In this document: piece after piece, positions 33,723-42,351 of the stretch
Position numbering within the stretch: position 1 is the first letter of the stretch
Layout: every line of letters begins with the position of its first letter
Source of the DNA: Algoriphagus marincola DSM 16067
Lineage (GTDB): Bacteria; Bacteroidota; Bacteroidia; Cytophagales; Cyclobacteriaceae
Length of the DNA: 64,000 bases
Assembly: GCF_000429405.1 (NCBI RefSeq)
Contig: NZ_AUBU01000010.1
Location: 62,001 to 126,000 of the forward strand
Direction of reading: 5' to 3'
Program-made: the position numbers and the translations under genes
Notes under the pieces: generated by a model
What the model was told of the DNA's origin: nothing
The model's input: the letters and a program-made list of their open reading frames with translations, nothing else
The model's database searches: none

Positions 33723-34958
33723 TTGTCACCCATCAAAAAAATCCTCCAAAATATCGGTCCCGGACCACTTGTAGCAGCAGCTTTCATCGGGCCAGGAACT
33801 GTCATGGTCTGTACACTTGCTGGCTTCAATTTCGGTTTTGAATTACTTTGGGCTTTGGGTTTATCAGTATTAATCACCATTGTCCTTCAGGAGACCTCAG
33901 GAAGGATTGGGATTGCTACCCAAAAAGATCTGGGCGAGCTTGTTAGGGAAAGTACAAGTCCCTTCATTTATAAATCGATCCAAATCCTATTGATTTTTTC
34001 AGCGATTGTTCTTGGAAACATCGCCTACGAATCCGGAAATATCACCGGTGCTAGATTAGGGTTGGAAGTATTTATTTCTTTGCCAAAAGTTGATGTAGCT
34101 GGACTATCCTTAGACTTGGGTAATCTTTTTATAGGATCGCTTGCCTTTGCTATGCTTTGGTTTGCCAAATATCGATCCATTGAGCGATTCTTGGTTTTCC
34201 TGGTGATTTTGATGTCCATTTCATTTATCTGGACGGCTATTGCTTTGGCACCAGATTGGTCAAAAGTGGCTGATGGTTTTATCCCAAGACTTAATTCTGA
34301 CAATCTCACCAACGTGGTAGCATTGATTGGGACGACGGTGGTTCCATACAACCTATTTCTCTATGCATCATTGAGTAAAAACAAATGGAAGGACCGAAAA
34401 GCCTTTCATTGGATGCGGTGGGATATCGGCCTGGCCGTTGTTTTAGGCGGCTTAGTGTCCATGGCCATCTTGATCGTCGGCACATTCAATATGAGCGAGC
34501 AAATTCAAAACGCCCAATCCGTGGCAAATGGCTTACAACCTGTTTTTGGGAAAACGGGGTCTTATCTGATGGGTTTCGGGCTTCTTTCGGCAGGTTTGAC
34601 CTCCTCAATCACAGCACCTTTGGCTGCAGCCTTAGTCATTTGCGGTATTTTAGGAAAAACCCAAGAGACTCAATCCACACCTATGCGCCTTTCTATTTTA
34701 CTTGTCATGGGTTTGGGGCTGATTTTTGCCTCCTTGGGCATTAAGCCCGTACAATTAATATCCTTTGCACAGTTGGCTAACGGAGTGCTTCTGCCTTTTG
34801 TGAGTGTTTGGATTGTATGGATGGCAAGTCGAACTGCTGTCATGGGTAAGTCGAAAAGCCAAAATAGCTACCTGATTCTCTCATATTTGATCGTTTTATT
34901 CACCTTAATCTTAGGCTTGCGATCAGTTGCTTCTGTTTTGAAATGGGATTTTCTATAA
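33723..34958 (+). CDS. Nramp-family divalent metal transporter with altered metal site
   Basis: 411 residues, about eleven membrane helices. Starts with TTG (an AAAGGAAA element just before it). TM1 reads GPGTVMVCTLAGFNFG (23-38), so the canonical DPGN of Nramp metal binding is absent: Gly34 stands where Asp is expected. In TM6 the usual MPHN is replaced by VPYN (207-210), so the soft-metal-selective Met is lost. The remaining fold (LQETSGRIGI, GFGLLSAGLTSSITAPLA) is Nramp-like. Likely transports a different cation, such as Mg2+, or uses another driving ion; specificity is not derivable by eye. Confidence 0.82.
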   Translation: MSPIKKILQNIGPGPLVAAAFIGPGTVMVCTLAGFNFGFELLWALGLSVLITIVLQETSGRIGIATQKDLGELVRESTSPFIYKSIQILLIFSAIVLGNIAYESGNITGARLGLEVFISLPKVDVAGLSLDLGNLFIGSLAFAMLWFAKYRSIERFLVFLVILMSISFIWTAIALAPDWSKVADGFIPRLNSDNLTNVVALIGTTVVPYNLFLYASLSKNKWKDRKAFHWMRWDIGLAVVLGGLVSMAILIVGTFNMSEQIQNAQSVANGLQPVFGKTGSYLMGFGLLSAGLTSSITAPLAAALVICGILGKTQETQSTPMRLSILLVMGLGLIFASLGIKPVQLISFAQLANGVLLPFVSVWIVWMASRTAVMGKSKSQNSYLILSYLIVLFTLILGLRSVASVLKWDFL

Positions 34959-35008
34959 AAATTTATGACCTGAGTAAACCCAAGATGAAAAGTCAAGTCT
35001 AAAATTCA

Positions 35009-35557
35009 ATGATTCAGATAGACGACCAGGATATTCTTCGGCTTATTCGAAAGCCTGAAACCAAAAACCGTGGTTTTAGGATTTTGATCGAGCAGTATCA
35101 GCGTCGTATATACCAAGTGATCCGTCGGATGGTTTTGATTCATGAAGATGCTGATGATCTGACTCAAAATACTTTCATCAAGGCCTACAGACATTTGGAT
35201 AAATTCCGAGAAGATTCCGGGCTTTATACTTGGATCTATCGAATAGCAGTGAATGAAACCCTGAGTTTTCTGGAGAAAAAGAAAAAGCGATTCTTCTTCT
35301 CAGTCGACGATCATCAGGAAAAATTGGAATCCTACATTGACCAGCCAGGAAGTCTTGATGGAAATGAAATCGAAAAAAAGCTGGCTAAAGCTCTGCTTAC
35401 ACTTCCCGAAAAACAGCGTCTAGTCTTTCATTTGAAATATCAAGAAGAAATGACCTACGAACAAATGGCCGAAGTGACAGGAACAAGTATCGGGGCATTG
35501 AAGGCGAGCTATCATCATGCAGTCAAAAAAATTGAAGAATCTTTAAAATCTGAATAA
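35009..35557 (+). CDS. ECF-type RNA polymerase sigma factor
   Basis: 182 residues with sigma region 2 (YQVIRRMVLIHEDADDLTQNTF, KFREDSGLYTWIYRIAVNE) and region 4 (LPEKQRLVFHLKYQEEMTYEQMAEVTG, then the helix-turn-helix GALKASYHHAVKKIEE). No region 1.1 or 3, as in group 4 sigmas. The adjacent downstream genes encode a one-TM protein and a Spy-like periplasmic protein, suggesting an envelope stress circuit. An Nramp gene ends 50 bp earlier; no clear promoter seen. Confidence 0.9.
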   Translation: MIQIDDQDILRLIRKPETKNRGFRILIEQYQRRIYQVIRRMVLIHEDADDLTQNTFIKAYRHLDKFREDSGLYTWIYRIAVNETLSFLEKKKKRFFFSVDDHQEKLESYIDQPGSLDGNEIEKKLAKALLTLPEKQRLVFHLKYQEEMTYEQMAEVTGTSIGALKASYHHAVKKIEESLKSE

Positions 35558-35591
35558 ACCTTCCGCTTCTCAGCGAGTCAAATAAATTGAA

Positions 35592-35957
35592 ATGGAAAAA
35601 CTACCAAAATTACCCGAATTCAAAGCCCCCGATGGTTATTTCGAAGGACTACCAGATCAAATCCTTTCGAAAACAAAAACCAATTCGAACTATTCGTATT
35701 TGAAATGGGCGGCAGTATTTGTGTTTTTTGCTTCGATATCCATTTATCTCTTATTACCGAATTCTGAAAGCCCATCCCCTGCTGTGGCTTTGGATGAAAA
35801 TATCAACCTTTATATTGATTCGGAATATTGGACAGCAGAGGATATTTTGGCAATGAGCGAAGACCCAAATGAATTACTCGATGAGCTTTTCGAAGAAGAG
35901 ATGACTATTTTCGAAGAGTTTTTGGAAGAAGAAAACCTATCACCTCAGCAACAATGA
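35592..35957 (+). CDS. Single-pass membrane protein, possible anti-sigma factor
   Basis: 121 residues: a cytoplasmic N-terminal segment (1-38, LPKLPEFKAPDGYFEGLPD), one TM helix (about 40-57), and a very acidic external C-terminal half (about 60-121, EDILAMSEDPNELLDELFEE). Located 34 bp after the sigma gene and overlapping the Spy-like gene by 4 bp (ATGA). The topology suits a membrane-tethered anti-sigma factor, but no zinc anti-sigma HxxxCxxC motif is present, so the assignment rests on position and topology. Confidence 0.55.
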   Translation: MEKLPKLPEFKAPDGYFEGLPDQILSKTKTNSNYSYLKWAAVFVFFASISIYLLLPNSESPSPAVALDENINLYIDSEYWTAEDILAMSEDPNELLDELFEEEMTIFEEFLEEENLSPQQQ

Positions 35958-36391
35958 AAAAGTTTGGAATATTCCTGATCCTTAACTTCTTGATTATTAT
36001 TTCTGTACATGCTCAACGCCGTGGAATTGATCGTGAAAGACTTGAAGCAGCTCGGATTGCCTTTATCACAACCAGATTGGATTTAAGCCCTGAACAAGCT
36101 GAAAAGTTCTGGCCAATTTTCAATGAATTCAATGAGCAAAGAGAAGAGAAGTTGAAGCAGATTGCAAGTCTTAACCCTCGGTCAAGTACCGAGTCCATAT
36201 CCAAAGAGGAAGCTCAAAGACTCATTAAGCAGCGATTTGAACTACAGCGGGAATTGATTGAAGATGAAGAAGTTTTTGTCCAAAAAGTAACAACAGTGAT
36301 CTCCTACCAGCAAATTTTACAGCTAAACTCGATAAACAGGGAATTTGCCAGAAGCATTTACCAAAGGCAAAGAGATAATCGAAACCCATAA
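35954..36391 (+). CDS. Spy/CpxP-like periplasmic protein
   Basis: 145 residues with a signal peptide (IIISVHA before Q21) and an all-helical mature part. The LTxxQ-type motif appears as LDLSPEQAEKFWPIFNEF, followed by helices rich in Glu/Arg/Gln (KEEAQRLIKQRFELQRELIEDEE). This resembles Spy/CpxP-type periplasmic sensors and chaperones common next to ECF sigma genes in Bacteroidota. Last of the sigma-TM-Spy trio; overlaps its predecessor by 4 bp and ends at a strong terminator. Confidence 0.72.
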   Translation: MKKFGIFLILNFLIIISVHAQRRGIDRERLEAARIAFITTRLDLSPEQAEKFWPIFNEFNEQREEKLKQIASLNPRSSTESISKEEAQRLIKQRFELQRELIEDEEVFVQKVTTVISYQQILQLNSINREFARSIYQRQRDNRNP

Positions 36392-36422
36392 AAAAAAGAG
36401 CTCCAATTGGAGCTCTTTTTTT
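36391..36422. terminator. Bidirectional terminator between Spy-like gene and mscL
   Basis: A self-complementary AGAGCTCCAATTGGAGCTCT core flanked by A- and T-tracts. It closes both convergent genes. Confidence 0.88.
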
Positions 36423-36846
36423 ATTGCTTTTTGAGGAGATCACGGATTTCCTCTAGTAGTACTTCAGATTTTGGCGGTGGCGGCGGCGGGGCAGCAGCTT
36501 CTTTCTTTTCTTCCTTGCGATTCATGCGATTAATCCCCTTTACAGCTAGAAAGATTACAAAGGCTACGATCAGAAAATCTACAACATTCTGGATAAACAT
36601 CCCATAATTCAATGTAACTGCAGGCGTAAGTATCTCTCCGGCTGCATCAAGTTCGGCCTCTTTGAGAGGATAGGAAAGATTTTTAAAATTGACTCCTCCG
36701 ATCAGCAGACCTATTGGAGGCATGATGACATCATTCACAAAAGAGGATACGATCTTGCCAAAGGCTCCACCGATGATTACACCGACAGCAAGATCGACCA
36801 CATTGCCTTTCATGGCAAATTCTTTAAACTCTTTAAGCATTCCCAT
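36421..36846 (-). CDS. mscL: Large-conductance mechanosensitive channel
   Basis: Emergency release valve for osmotic downshock. 141 residues: N-terminal helix [15 protein letters not shown]1 [22 protein letters not shown] (with the pore-lining Gly-rich stretch), [14 protein letters not shown], a periplasmic loop, TM2 [18 protein letters not shown], a polyproline linker (PPPPPP) and the cytoplasmic bundle [14 protein letters not shown]. All standard. Confidence 0.95.
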   Translation of the reverse strand: MGMLKEFKEFAMKGNVVDLAVGVIIGGAFGKIVSSFVNDVIMPPIGLLIGGVNFKNLSYPLKEAELDAAGEILTPAVTLNYGMFIQNVVDFLIVAFVIFLAVKGINRMNRKEEKKEAAAPPPPPPKSEVLLEEIRDLLKKQ

Positions 36847-37004
36847 AAGCGTTGGATTAAGGTTGATGGTTAGTAATTAGAGACTTAATAACTTTCTTTT
36901 TTTCAATTTTCACAATAGCTGAATTAAAATACCTCAGAATTTTAATAAAAATTGAACCTTCCTCCTTCATTTTGATTTGCTTTACAACCCAAAATCTCAA
37001 AAAT

Positions 37005-39053
37005 ATGAAGGCACCTATCGCCAAAAAGATAAATCACATTATAAAAACACATGGCCACGAACGAACCGATCCATACTATTGGATGCGGGATCGAGAAAAT
37101 CCTAAAGTGATCAACTATCTAAAAGAAGAAAATAGCTACTTAAAGGAGGCACTAAAAGAAACAGAAGGGCTACAGGATCAACTTTTTCAAGAGATGAAAT
37201 CTCGAATCAAAGAAGATGATCAAAGTGTGCCCTATTTCAAGAAGGGCTACTACTGGTATTCGAGATATGAGCAAGGCTGTGAGTACCCAATTTACTGCCG
37301 AAAGAAAGGATCCTTGGAGGCTAAGGAGGAGATTTTACTAAATGTGAATGAGCTTGCCGAGGGAAAGCCTTATTGTCAAGTGAGTGGATTGGCGGTAAGT
37401 CATAATCAACGATATCTAGCCTATGGACTGGATGTGGTAGGCAGAAGAATCTATGAGGTATTTTTCAAAGACCTCGAAACAGGGGAAACATCTAGCTTAA
37501 CCATTCCCAATACGACCGGTAATATCACTTGGGCAGCAAATGATCAGCACCTTTTTTATTCAAAACAAGACCCTGAAACCCTTCGAGCTCATAGAATTTT
37601 TAGACATGAATTGTATTCTAATTCGGAAAATGACCAGTTGATTTTTGAGGAAAAAGATGAGGAATTTTCCTGCCATGTACTGAAAACCAAATCAGAGGCA
37701 TTCTTACTGATTCATTCAGAAAGTACGATTTCATCCGAAATCCGATTTGTCGATGCAAGTCAACCTTTGGATGATTGGAAGGTTCTTCAGGCAAGAATTT
37801 CTCACCTCGAGTATGCTGCCGACCACTATGAAGATCATTTTTGGATCAGAACAAACCATCGAGCCCAAAATTTCAAAGTGGTTAAAGCTCCGGTTGACAC
37901 TCCAGGATTGGAGAATTGGGAAGATTTCATTCCTCATCGAGAGAATGTCTTGATCGAGGATTTTGATCTTTTTTCAGGATTTTTTGTTTCGCAGGAGCGA
38001 AGCAATGGACTTACCCAATTACTGATCAAACCTTGGGATGGAAGTCCCGGACATGCTTTGGACTTTGGAGAAGAAGCCTACACCGCCTGGATTGGACACA
38101 ACCCAGAATTTGATACTGAAATACTGCGATTTGGCTTCAATTCTCTGGTCACTCCAGCCTCAATATTTGATTATCACATGGTCACTCGCGAGAAAACTCT
38201 TCTAAAGCAACAGGAAGTGGTGGGAGGCTATGATTCTACGCTTTATGAATCAGCCAGAATTTGGGCGCAGGCAGAAGATGGGGTCATGGTACCGATCTCT
38301 TTGGTTTACAAAAAGTCAAGCTTTCAACCAGATAGGAGCAATCCCCTTCTGCTGTATGCATACGGATCCTATGGCTACAGTTCGGATGCGTATTTTTCAA
38401 GCAATCGTCTAAGCCTTTTGGATAGAGGATTTGTTTTTGCGATAGCGCATGTAAGAGGTGGTGAGGATCTGGGTAGGAAATGGTATGAAGATGGCAAACT
38501 TCTAAAAAAGCAAAACACATTTACAGACTTTATTGCTTGCGCAAAGCATCTGATCAATGAGAATTATACTCAGGCAGACCGTTTATACGGGATGGGAGGA
38601 AGTGCCGGCGGATTGCTAATCGGTGCCGTGATCAACATGCGACCTGATTTATTTGATGGGGTGATTGCTGCTGTACCTTTTGTGGATGTGGTGACGACCA
38701 TGCTGGATGAAAGTATCCCATTGACTACTGGAGAGTTCCAAGAGTGGGGAAATCCCAAGTTTGAAGAGTATTATCATTACATTCTCAGCTATTCTCCCTA
38801 CGACCAGGTCGAATCAAAGGCCTATCCCAATATTCTGGTCACCTCGGGATTACATGATTCGCAGGTTCAATATTGGGAACCTACAAAGTGGGTGGCAAAG
38901 CTGAGGGACTTGAAAACTGACGAAAATCTCCTATTACTTCACACCAATATGGAGGCTGGTCATGGAGGTGCTTCGGGTAGGTTTCAGGCACTTAAGGAAC
39001 TAGCTATGGAGTATGCTTTTCTGGTAATGCTTGCAAATAAGAAAAGAATATAA
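37005..39053 (+). CDS. ptrB: Oligopeptidase B (S9A family), cytosolic
   Basis: 682 residues: N-terminal seven-bladed propeller (HGHERTDPYYWMRDRENPKV near the start is highly diagnostic), then the catalytic alpha/beta domain. Catalytic residues: Ser533 in GGSAGG, Asp618 in LHDSQVQYWEP and His653 in AGHGGASGR. No signal peptide with ATG 37005. Cleaves short peptides after basic residues. Stand-alone gene. Confidence 0.92.
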   Translation: MKAPIAKKINHIIKTHGHERTDPYYWMRDRENPKVINYLKEENSYLKEALKETEGLQDQLFQEMKSRIKEDDQSVPYFKKGYYWYSRYEQGCEYPIYCRKKGSLEAKEEILLNVNELAEGKPYCQVSGLAVSHNQRYLAYGLDVVGRRIYEVFFKDLETGETSSLTIPNTTGNITWAANDQHLFYSKQDPETLRAHRIFRHELYSNSENDQLIFEEKDEEFSCHVLKTKSEAFLLIHSESTISSEIRFVDASQPLDDWKVLQARISHLEYAADHYEDHFWIRTNHRAQNFKVVKAPVDTPGLENWEDFIPHRENVLIEDFDLFSGFFVSQERSNGLTQLLIKPWDGSPGHALDFGEEAYTAWIGHNPEFDTEILRFGFNSLVTPASIFDYHMVTREKTLLKQQEVVGGYDSTLYESARIWAQAEDGVMVPISLVYKKSSFQPDRSNPLLLYAYGSYGYSSDAYFSSNRLSLLDRGFVFAIAHVRGGEDLGRKWYEDGKLLKKQNTFTDFIACAKHLINENYTQADRLYGMGGSAGGLLIGAVINMRPDLFDGVIAAVPFVDVVTTMLDESIPLTTGEFQEWGNPKFEEYYHYILSYSPYDQVESKAYPNILVTSGLHDSQVQYWEPTKWVAKLRDLKTDENLLLLHTNMEAGHGGASGRFQALKELAMEYAFLVMLANKKRI

Positions 39054-39114
39054 TTCCCTCAATCGACTTAACAGTTTATTGAACTGGCAAAAGATAGGAA
39101 AAGAGATTTTTTTC

Positions 39115-39122
39115 TAACTTTG
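39115..39122 (+). promoter_or_regulatory. Putative -7 box (TAACTTTG) for mgsA-pfkA
   Basis: TAnnTTTG match 23 bp upstream of mgsA ATG. No -33 TTTG at the usual spacing. Confidence 0.45.
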
Positions 39123-39145
39123 ACCCAACCTATTAAACTTAATTT

Positions 39146-39517
39146 ATGAAAATTGCGCTCATAGCACATGATGGCAAAAAAGCCGACATGGTCCATTTTT
39201 TAAGTGGCTTCAAAGACATATTGCATCAAGCAGATGTAGAACTAGTAGCTACAGGCACCACTGGCTCACATATTCAGAAAGCTGGTTTTGAGGTACAGCG
39301 ATTATTATCAGGTCCAATTGGTGGCGATGCTCAGATTGCAGCTATGGCTGCGCAAAAGGAACTCAACATGGTTATTTTCTTTAGAGACCCCTTGGATAAG
39401 CATCCCCATGAACCTGATGTGCAGATGCTGATGAGAATCTGTGACGTACATAATATTCCGCTTGCCACTAACCCTGCTTCGGCTGAACTCATGTTTAAAG
39501 CGCTAACTCAAGCCTAA
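39146..39517 (+). CDS. mgsA: Methylglyoxal synthase
   Basis: Converts dihydroxyacetone phosphate to methylglyoxal and phosphate. 123 residues, less than the 152 of the E. coli enzyme. Motifs: [10 protein letters not shown] at the start, ATGTTG (35-40), [10 protein letters not shown] (Asp61), [13 protein letters not shown] (Asp81, Asp91) and TNPASAE. The TAA shares its last base with the ATG of pfkA (TAATG), so translation is coupled to 6-phosphofructokinase. That links the overflow bypass of lower glycolysis with the enzyme controlling flux into it. Confidence 0.93.
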   Translation: MKIALIAHDGKKADMVHFLSGFKDILHQADVELVATGTTGSHIQKAGFEVQRLLSGPIGGDAQIAAMAAQKELNMVIFFRDPLDKHPHEPDVQMLMRICDVHNIPLATNPASAELMFKALTQA

Positions 39518-40503
39518 TGGAAACTAAAGTGATTAAAAAAATCGGTGTCTTGACCTCGGGAGGAGACTCTCCGGGGATGAATGCAGCCATTCGAGCAGCG
39601 GTCAGAGCAGGATTTTATTACAACCTAGAAATGTATGGGATATACCGTGGATATGAAGGTATGATCCTGAATGATATCAAAAAGCTTGATTCAAAAAACA
39701 TCACACATGTACTGGAACGAGGTGGAACCTTCTTAAAATCCGCACGGAGTGAAGAATTTCGCACACCGGAAGGAAGGAAAAAAGCCTATGATAATCTTCG
39801 TTCTCATGGAATCGATGCGCTGGTAGTAATTGGTGGAGATGGTTCATTGACCGGAGCTCATTTGTTTTACAAAGAGTTCGGAATTCCGGCTATTGGCCTT
39901 CCCGGTACCATTGACAATGACCTCTCAGGGACTGATTCCACCATTGGATTTGATACTGCATGCAATACAGCAATCCAGGCAATTGATAAAATCAGAGATA
40001 CCGCCACCTCCCATGATCGTCTCTTTTTCGTGGAGGTGATGGGTAGAGATGCAGGATTCATTGCCATCAATGCAGGGATAGGTTCAGCAGCAGCAGCGAT
40101 TTTGATTCCTGAGAAAAAGATGCCCATCGAAGATTTGGTAGAAAAGCTGAAAATTAGAACCAAGGCTAAAAAGTCCTCCAATATTGTGATCGTTGCAGAA
40201 GGTGGAAAAAGTGGCGGCGCTGCAGAAATAGCCGAAAAAGTTAAAAAGCATTTACCCTATTATGATATTAAAGTGACCATTTTGGGTCATTTACAGCGTG
40301 GTGGAGCTCCTTCATCTTTTGATCGCCTACTTGCCTCAAAGTTGGGTGTTGCAGCTATTGAAGGACTATTGCAAGGCAAATACGATGTGATGGCAGGTCT
40401 AATTAACAATCGGGTTGTTTTCACCCCGATCAAAAAAGCAATCGTAGATGACAAAACTGTAGATGATGATGACTTTCGAGTTGCCAAAATTCTATCAACC
40501 TAA
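39517..40503 (+). CDS. pfkA: 6-phosphofructokinase, ATP-type
   Basis: Phosphorylates fructose 6-phosphate. 328 residues: the N-terminal GVLTSGGDSPGMNAAIRA, GGDGSLTGA (ATP site, Asp after GG indicating an ATP rather than PPi enzyme), PGTIDNDLSGTDSTIGFDTA (catalytic D-T-D), VEVMGRDAGFIA, and LGHLQRGGAPSSFDR near the C-terminus. Second gene of the mgsA-pfkA pair, one base overlap. Confidence 0.95.
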   Translation: METKVIKKIGVLTSGGDSPGMNAAIRAAVRAGFYYNLEMYGIYRGYEGMILNDIKKLDSKNITHVLERGGTFLKSARSEEFRTPEGRKKAYDNLRSHGIDALVVIGGDGSLTGAHLFYKEFGIPAIGLPGTIDNDLSGTDSTIGFDTACNTAIQAIDKIRDTATSHDRLFFVEVMGRDAGFIAINAGIGSAAAAILIPEKKMPIEDLVEKLKIRTKAKKSSNIVIVAEGGKSGGAAEIAEKVKKHLPYYDIKVTILGHLQRGGAPSSFDRLLASKLGVAAIEGLLQGKYDVMAGLINNRVVFTPIKKAIVDDKTVDDDDFRVAKILST

Positions 40504-40508
40504 TACTT

Positions 40509-40534
40509 CAAGCCCGTTCAAGCGGGCTTTTTTA
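40509..40534 (+). terminator. Intrinsic terminator after pfkA
   Basis: AAGCCCG (40510-40516)/CGGGCTT (40523-40529) then T-run. Confidence 0.8.
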
Positions 40535-40600
40535 TTTTACACTAAAAGATTTTCATTTATTTTTTGCAGGATTTAGTGGGATTGATGTAATTTTCGATTG

Positions 40601-41146
40601 ATGAGATCCAAATACTTTTCCAATTCCCCTCTCCTTTGTCAAAAACTGTTTTTTGCCTTGGGATTATTTTTATCCATAACTTTCAACAGCTCGGCTCAAT
40701 CCAGCGACTTCTTACTTTTGAAGCGAGGAAACAACAGTAAATCCCAAATAAAATACCAAGTAGGAGAACAAATAACCTACAAGAGTGCCAAACTTGGCTA
40801 CTATGTCACCGATGTGATCAAGGAATTCACAGCAGACTACATCTATCTATCTGAAAATATAATCTCTCCGGAGGATATTTTGGAGGTGGACATTAGGAAT
40901 AAAGACCGAAGAAATAAGACTCTAGGCGGGCTGAATTATCTACTCCTAGGCTCTGGGCTTATGCTTTTTACCGTGGATGGAGTGAACTCTCTGTACCAAC
41001 AAGGGGAACTCACAATCGACCGAAATGTCAGTATAATTAGTGGAATTTTAGTAGGCACTGGCTTAGCTTTGCTACCGGTCCGTTACAAGACATTCAGACA
41101 CACAGGCAGAAATCGGATTCAAATCATTCAAATGCGGATGAACTGA
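40601..41146 (+). CDS. Hypothetical exported protein, Bacteroidota-specific style
   Basis: 181 residues with a signal peptide (FFALGLFLSITFNSSA before Q). The mature part starts SSDFLLLKRGNNSKSQIKY, describes a beta-structured domain (QVGEQITYKSAKLGYYVTDVI, ADYIYLSENIISPEDI) and ends with a hydrophobic stretch (LGGLNYLLLGSGLMLFTVDG and ISGILVGTGLALLPV) that may be two membrane helices. I do not recognise a family. The ATG at 40601 is used. It sits directly before prfB without functional link. Confidence 0.6.
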   Translation: MRSKYFSNSPLLCQKLFFALGLFLSITFNSSAQSSDFLLLKRGNNSKSQIKYQVGEQITYKSAKLGYYVTDVIKEFTADYIYLSENIISPEDILEVDIRNKDRRNKTLGGLNYLLLGSGLMLFTVDGVNSLYQQGELTIDRNVSIISGILVGTGLALLPVRYKTFRHTGRNRIQIIQMRMN

Positions 41147-41213
41147 GCATTTTTACTTGGCAAAGGCAGAATTTTTTGAGACTTTTGCAGCTTTATAATT
41201 TAAACTTAGAAAA

Positions 41214-42315
41214 ATGACTTCAGAACAACTGAAAGACTTGAAAGCTCGCACCACGGCTTTGAGGAGGTATCTTTGACTACGATCGGAAGAAAGCAGAAAT
41301 AGAAGATCTTGAGGCAGTGTCCTCACAGCCAGATTTTTGGAACAATCCAGACGAGGCTGAGAAAACCATGAAGCAAATCCAGATCCGTAAAGGTTGGACA
41401 AGTTCTTACGAGGACTTGGATCAAATTATTCAGGATTTGGAGGTTTTACATGAATTCTACAGTGCCGGAGAGGTCGGTGAAGAAGAAATAAAAACTGAAT
41501 ACGAGAAAGCTAGAAAGACAGTCGAGGAGCTCGAACTGAAAAAGATGCTTTCCTCGGAAGAGGACCAACTCAATGCCGTGCTGGAAATCAATCCCGGCGC
41601 AGGAGGTACAGAGAGCAATGATTGGGCTTCCATCCTCATGCGGATGTATATTATGTGGGGGGAGAAAAATGGCTACAAAGTTCGTGAAGTAGATGTCCAG
41701 CCTGGGGAAGTAGCAGGAATTAAATCAGCAACTTTGGAATTTGAAGGCCCATTAGCCTATGGCTTTTTGAAATCTGAATCAGGGGTACATCGATTGGTAA
41801 GAATTTCTCCATTTGATTCAGGAGGAAGACGTCACACATCTTTTGCATCAGTGTATGCTTATCCTGAGGTGGATGATTCTATCGAGATCGACATCAATCC
41901 TGCTGATATTGAACTACAAACTTCGAGATCAGGCGGTGCAGGTGGTCAAAACGTCAACAAGGTAGAAACCAAGGTTCAATTGACACATAAACCAACGGGT
42001 ATCGTGGTAGTATGTCAAGTGGAGCGATCTCAGCTAGCCAACCGGGAAAAGGCGATGCAAATGCTAAAGTCCCGCCTCTATCAAATGGAACTGGAGAAGC
42101 GGAATGCTGAAATTGCCAAAATAGAAGCATCCAAACTTCGAGTAGATTTTGGTTCTCAGATTCGAAACTATGTCCTGCATCCCTACAAACTGGTGAAGGA
42201 CAACCGAACTGGATATGAAACATCTGATACACAGTACGTTTTAGATGGTGGCTTAAATGAGTTTATGAAAGCCTTCTTACTTGCTCAAAGTGAGGAAGAA
42301 GCAAACAGAGAGTAA
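41214..42315 (+). CDS. prfB: Peptide chain release factor 2, expressed by programmed +1 frameshift
   Basis: Terminates translation at UGA and UAA. Zero frame starts at ATG 41214 and runs 20 codons to CTT TGA (41271-41276); ribosomes slip to the +1 frame and continue with GAC at 41275 to the stop at 42315, giving about 366 residues. The slippery site CTTTGAC is preceded by an AGGAGG Shine-Dalgarno-like element (41262-41267) at the spacing of the classical RF2 site. In the second part: [12 protein letters not shown] (stop-codon recognition SPF) and [11 protein letters not shown] (GGQ peptide-release motif). A reading without the shift would start too late and lack the N-terminal helices. Confidence 0.95.
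41262..41277 (+). promoter_or_regulatory. RF2 autoregulatory frameshift signal
   Basis: AGGAGG (41262-41267) three bases before CTT-TGA-C (41271-41277). The in-frame UGA is read by RF2 itself; low RF2 favours the +1 slip, so its own level controls its synthesis. Confidence 0.95.
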
Positions 42316-42317
42316 AT

Positions 42318-42343
42318 TAAAGCCGGTTAATCCGGCTTTTTTT
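42318..42343 (+). terminator. Intrinsic terminator after prfB
   Basis: AAAGCCGG (42319-42326)/CCGGCTTT (42332-42339) plus T-run. Confidence 0.8.
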
Positions 42344-42351
42344 AATATTTT

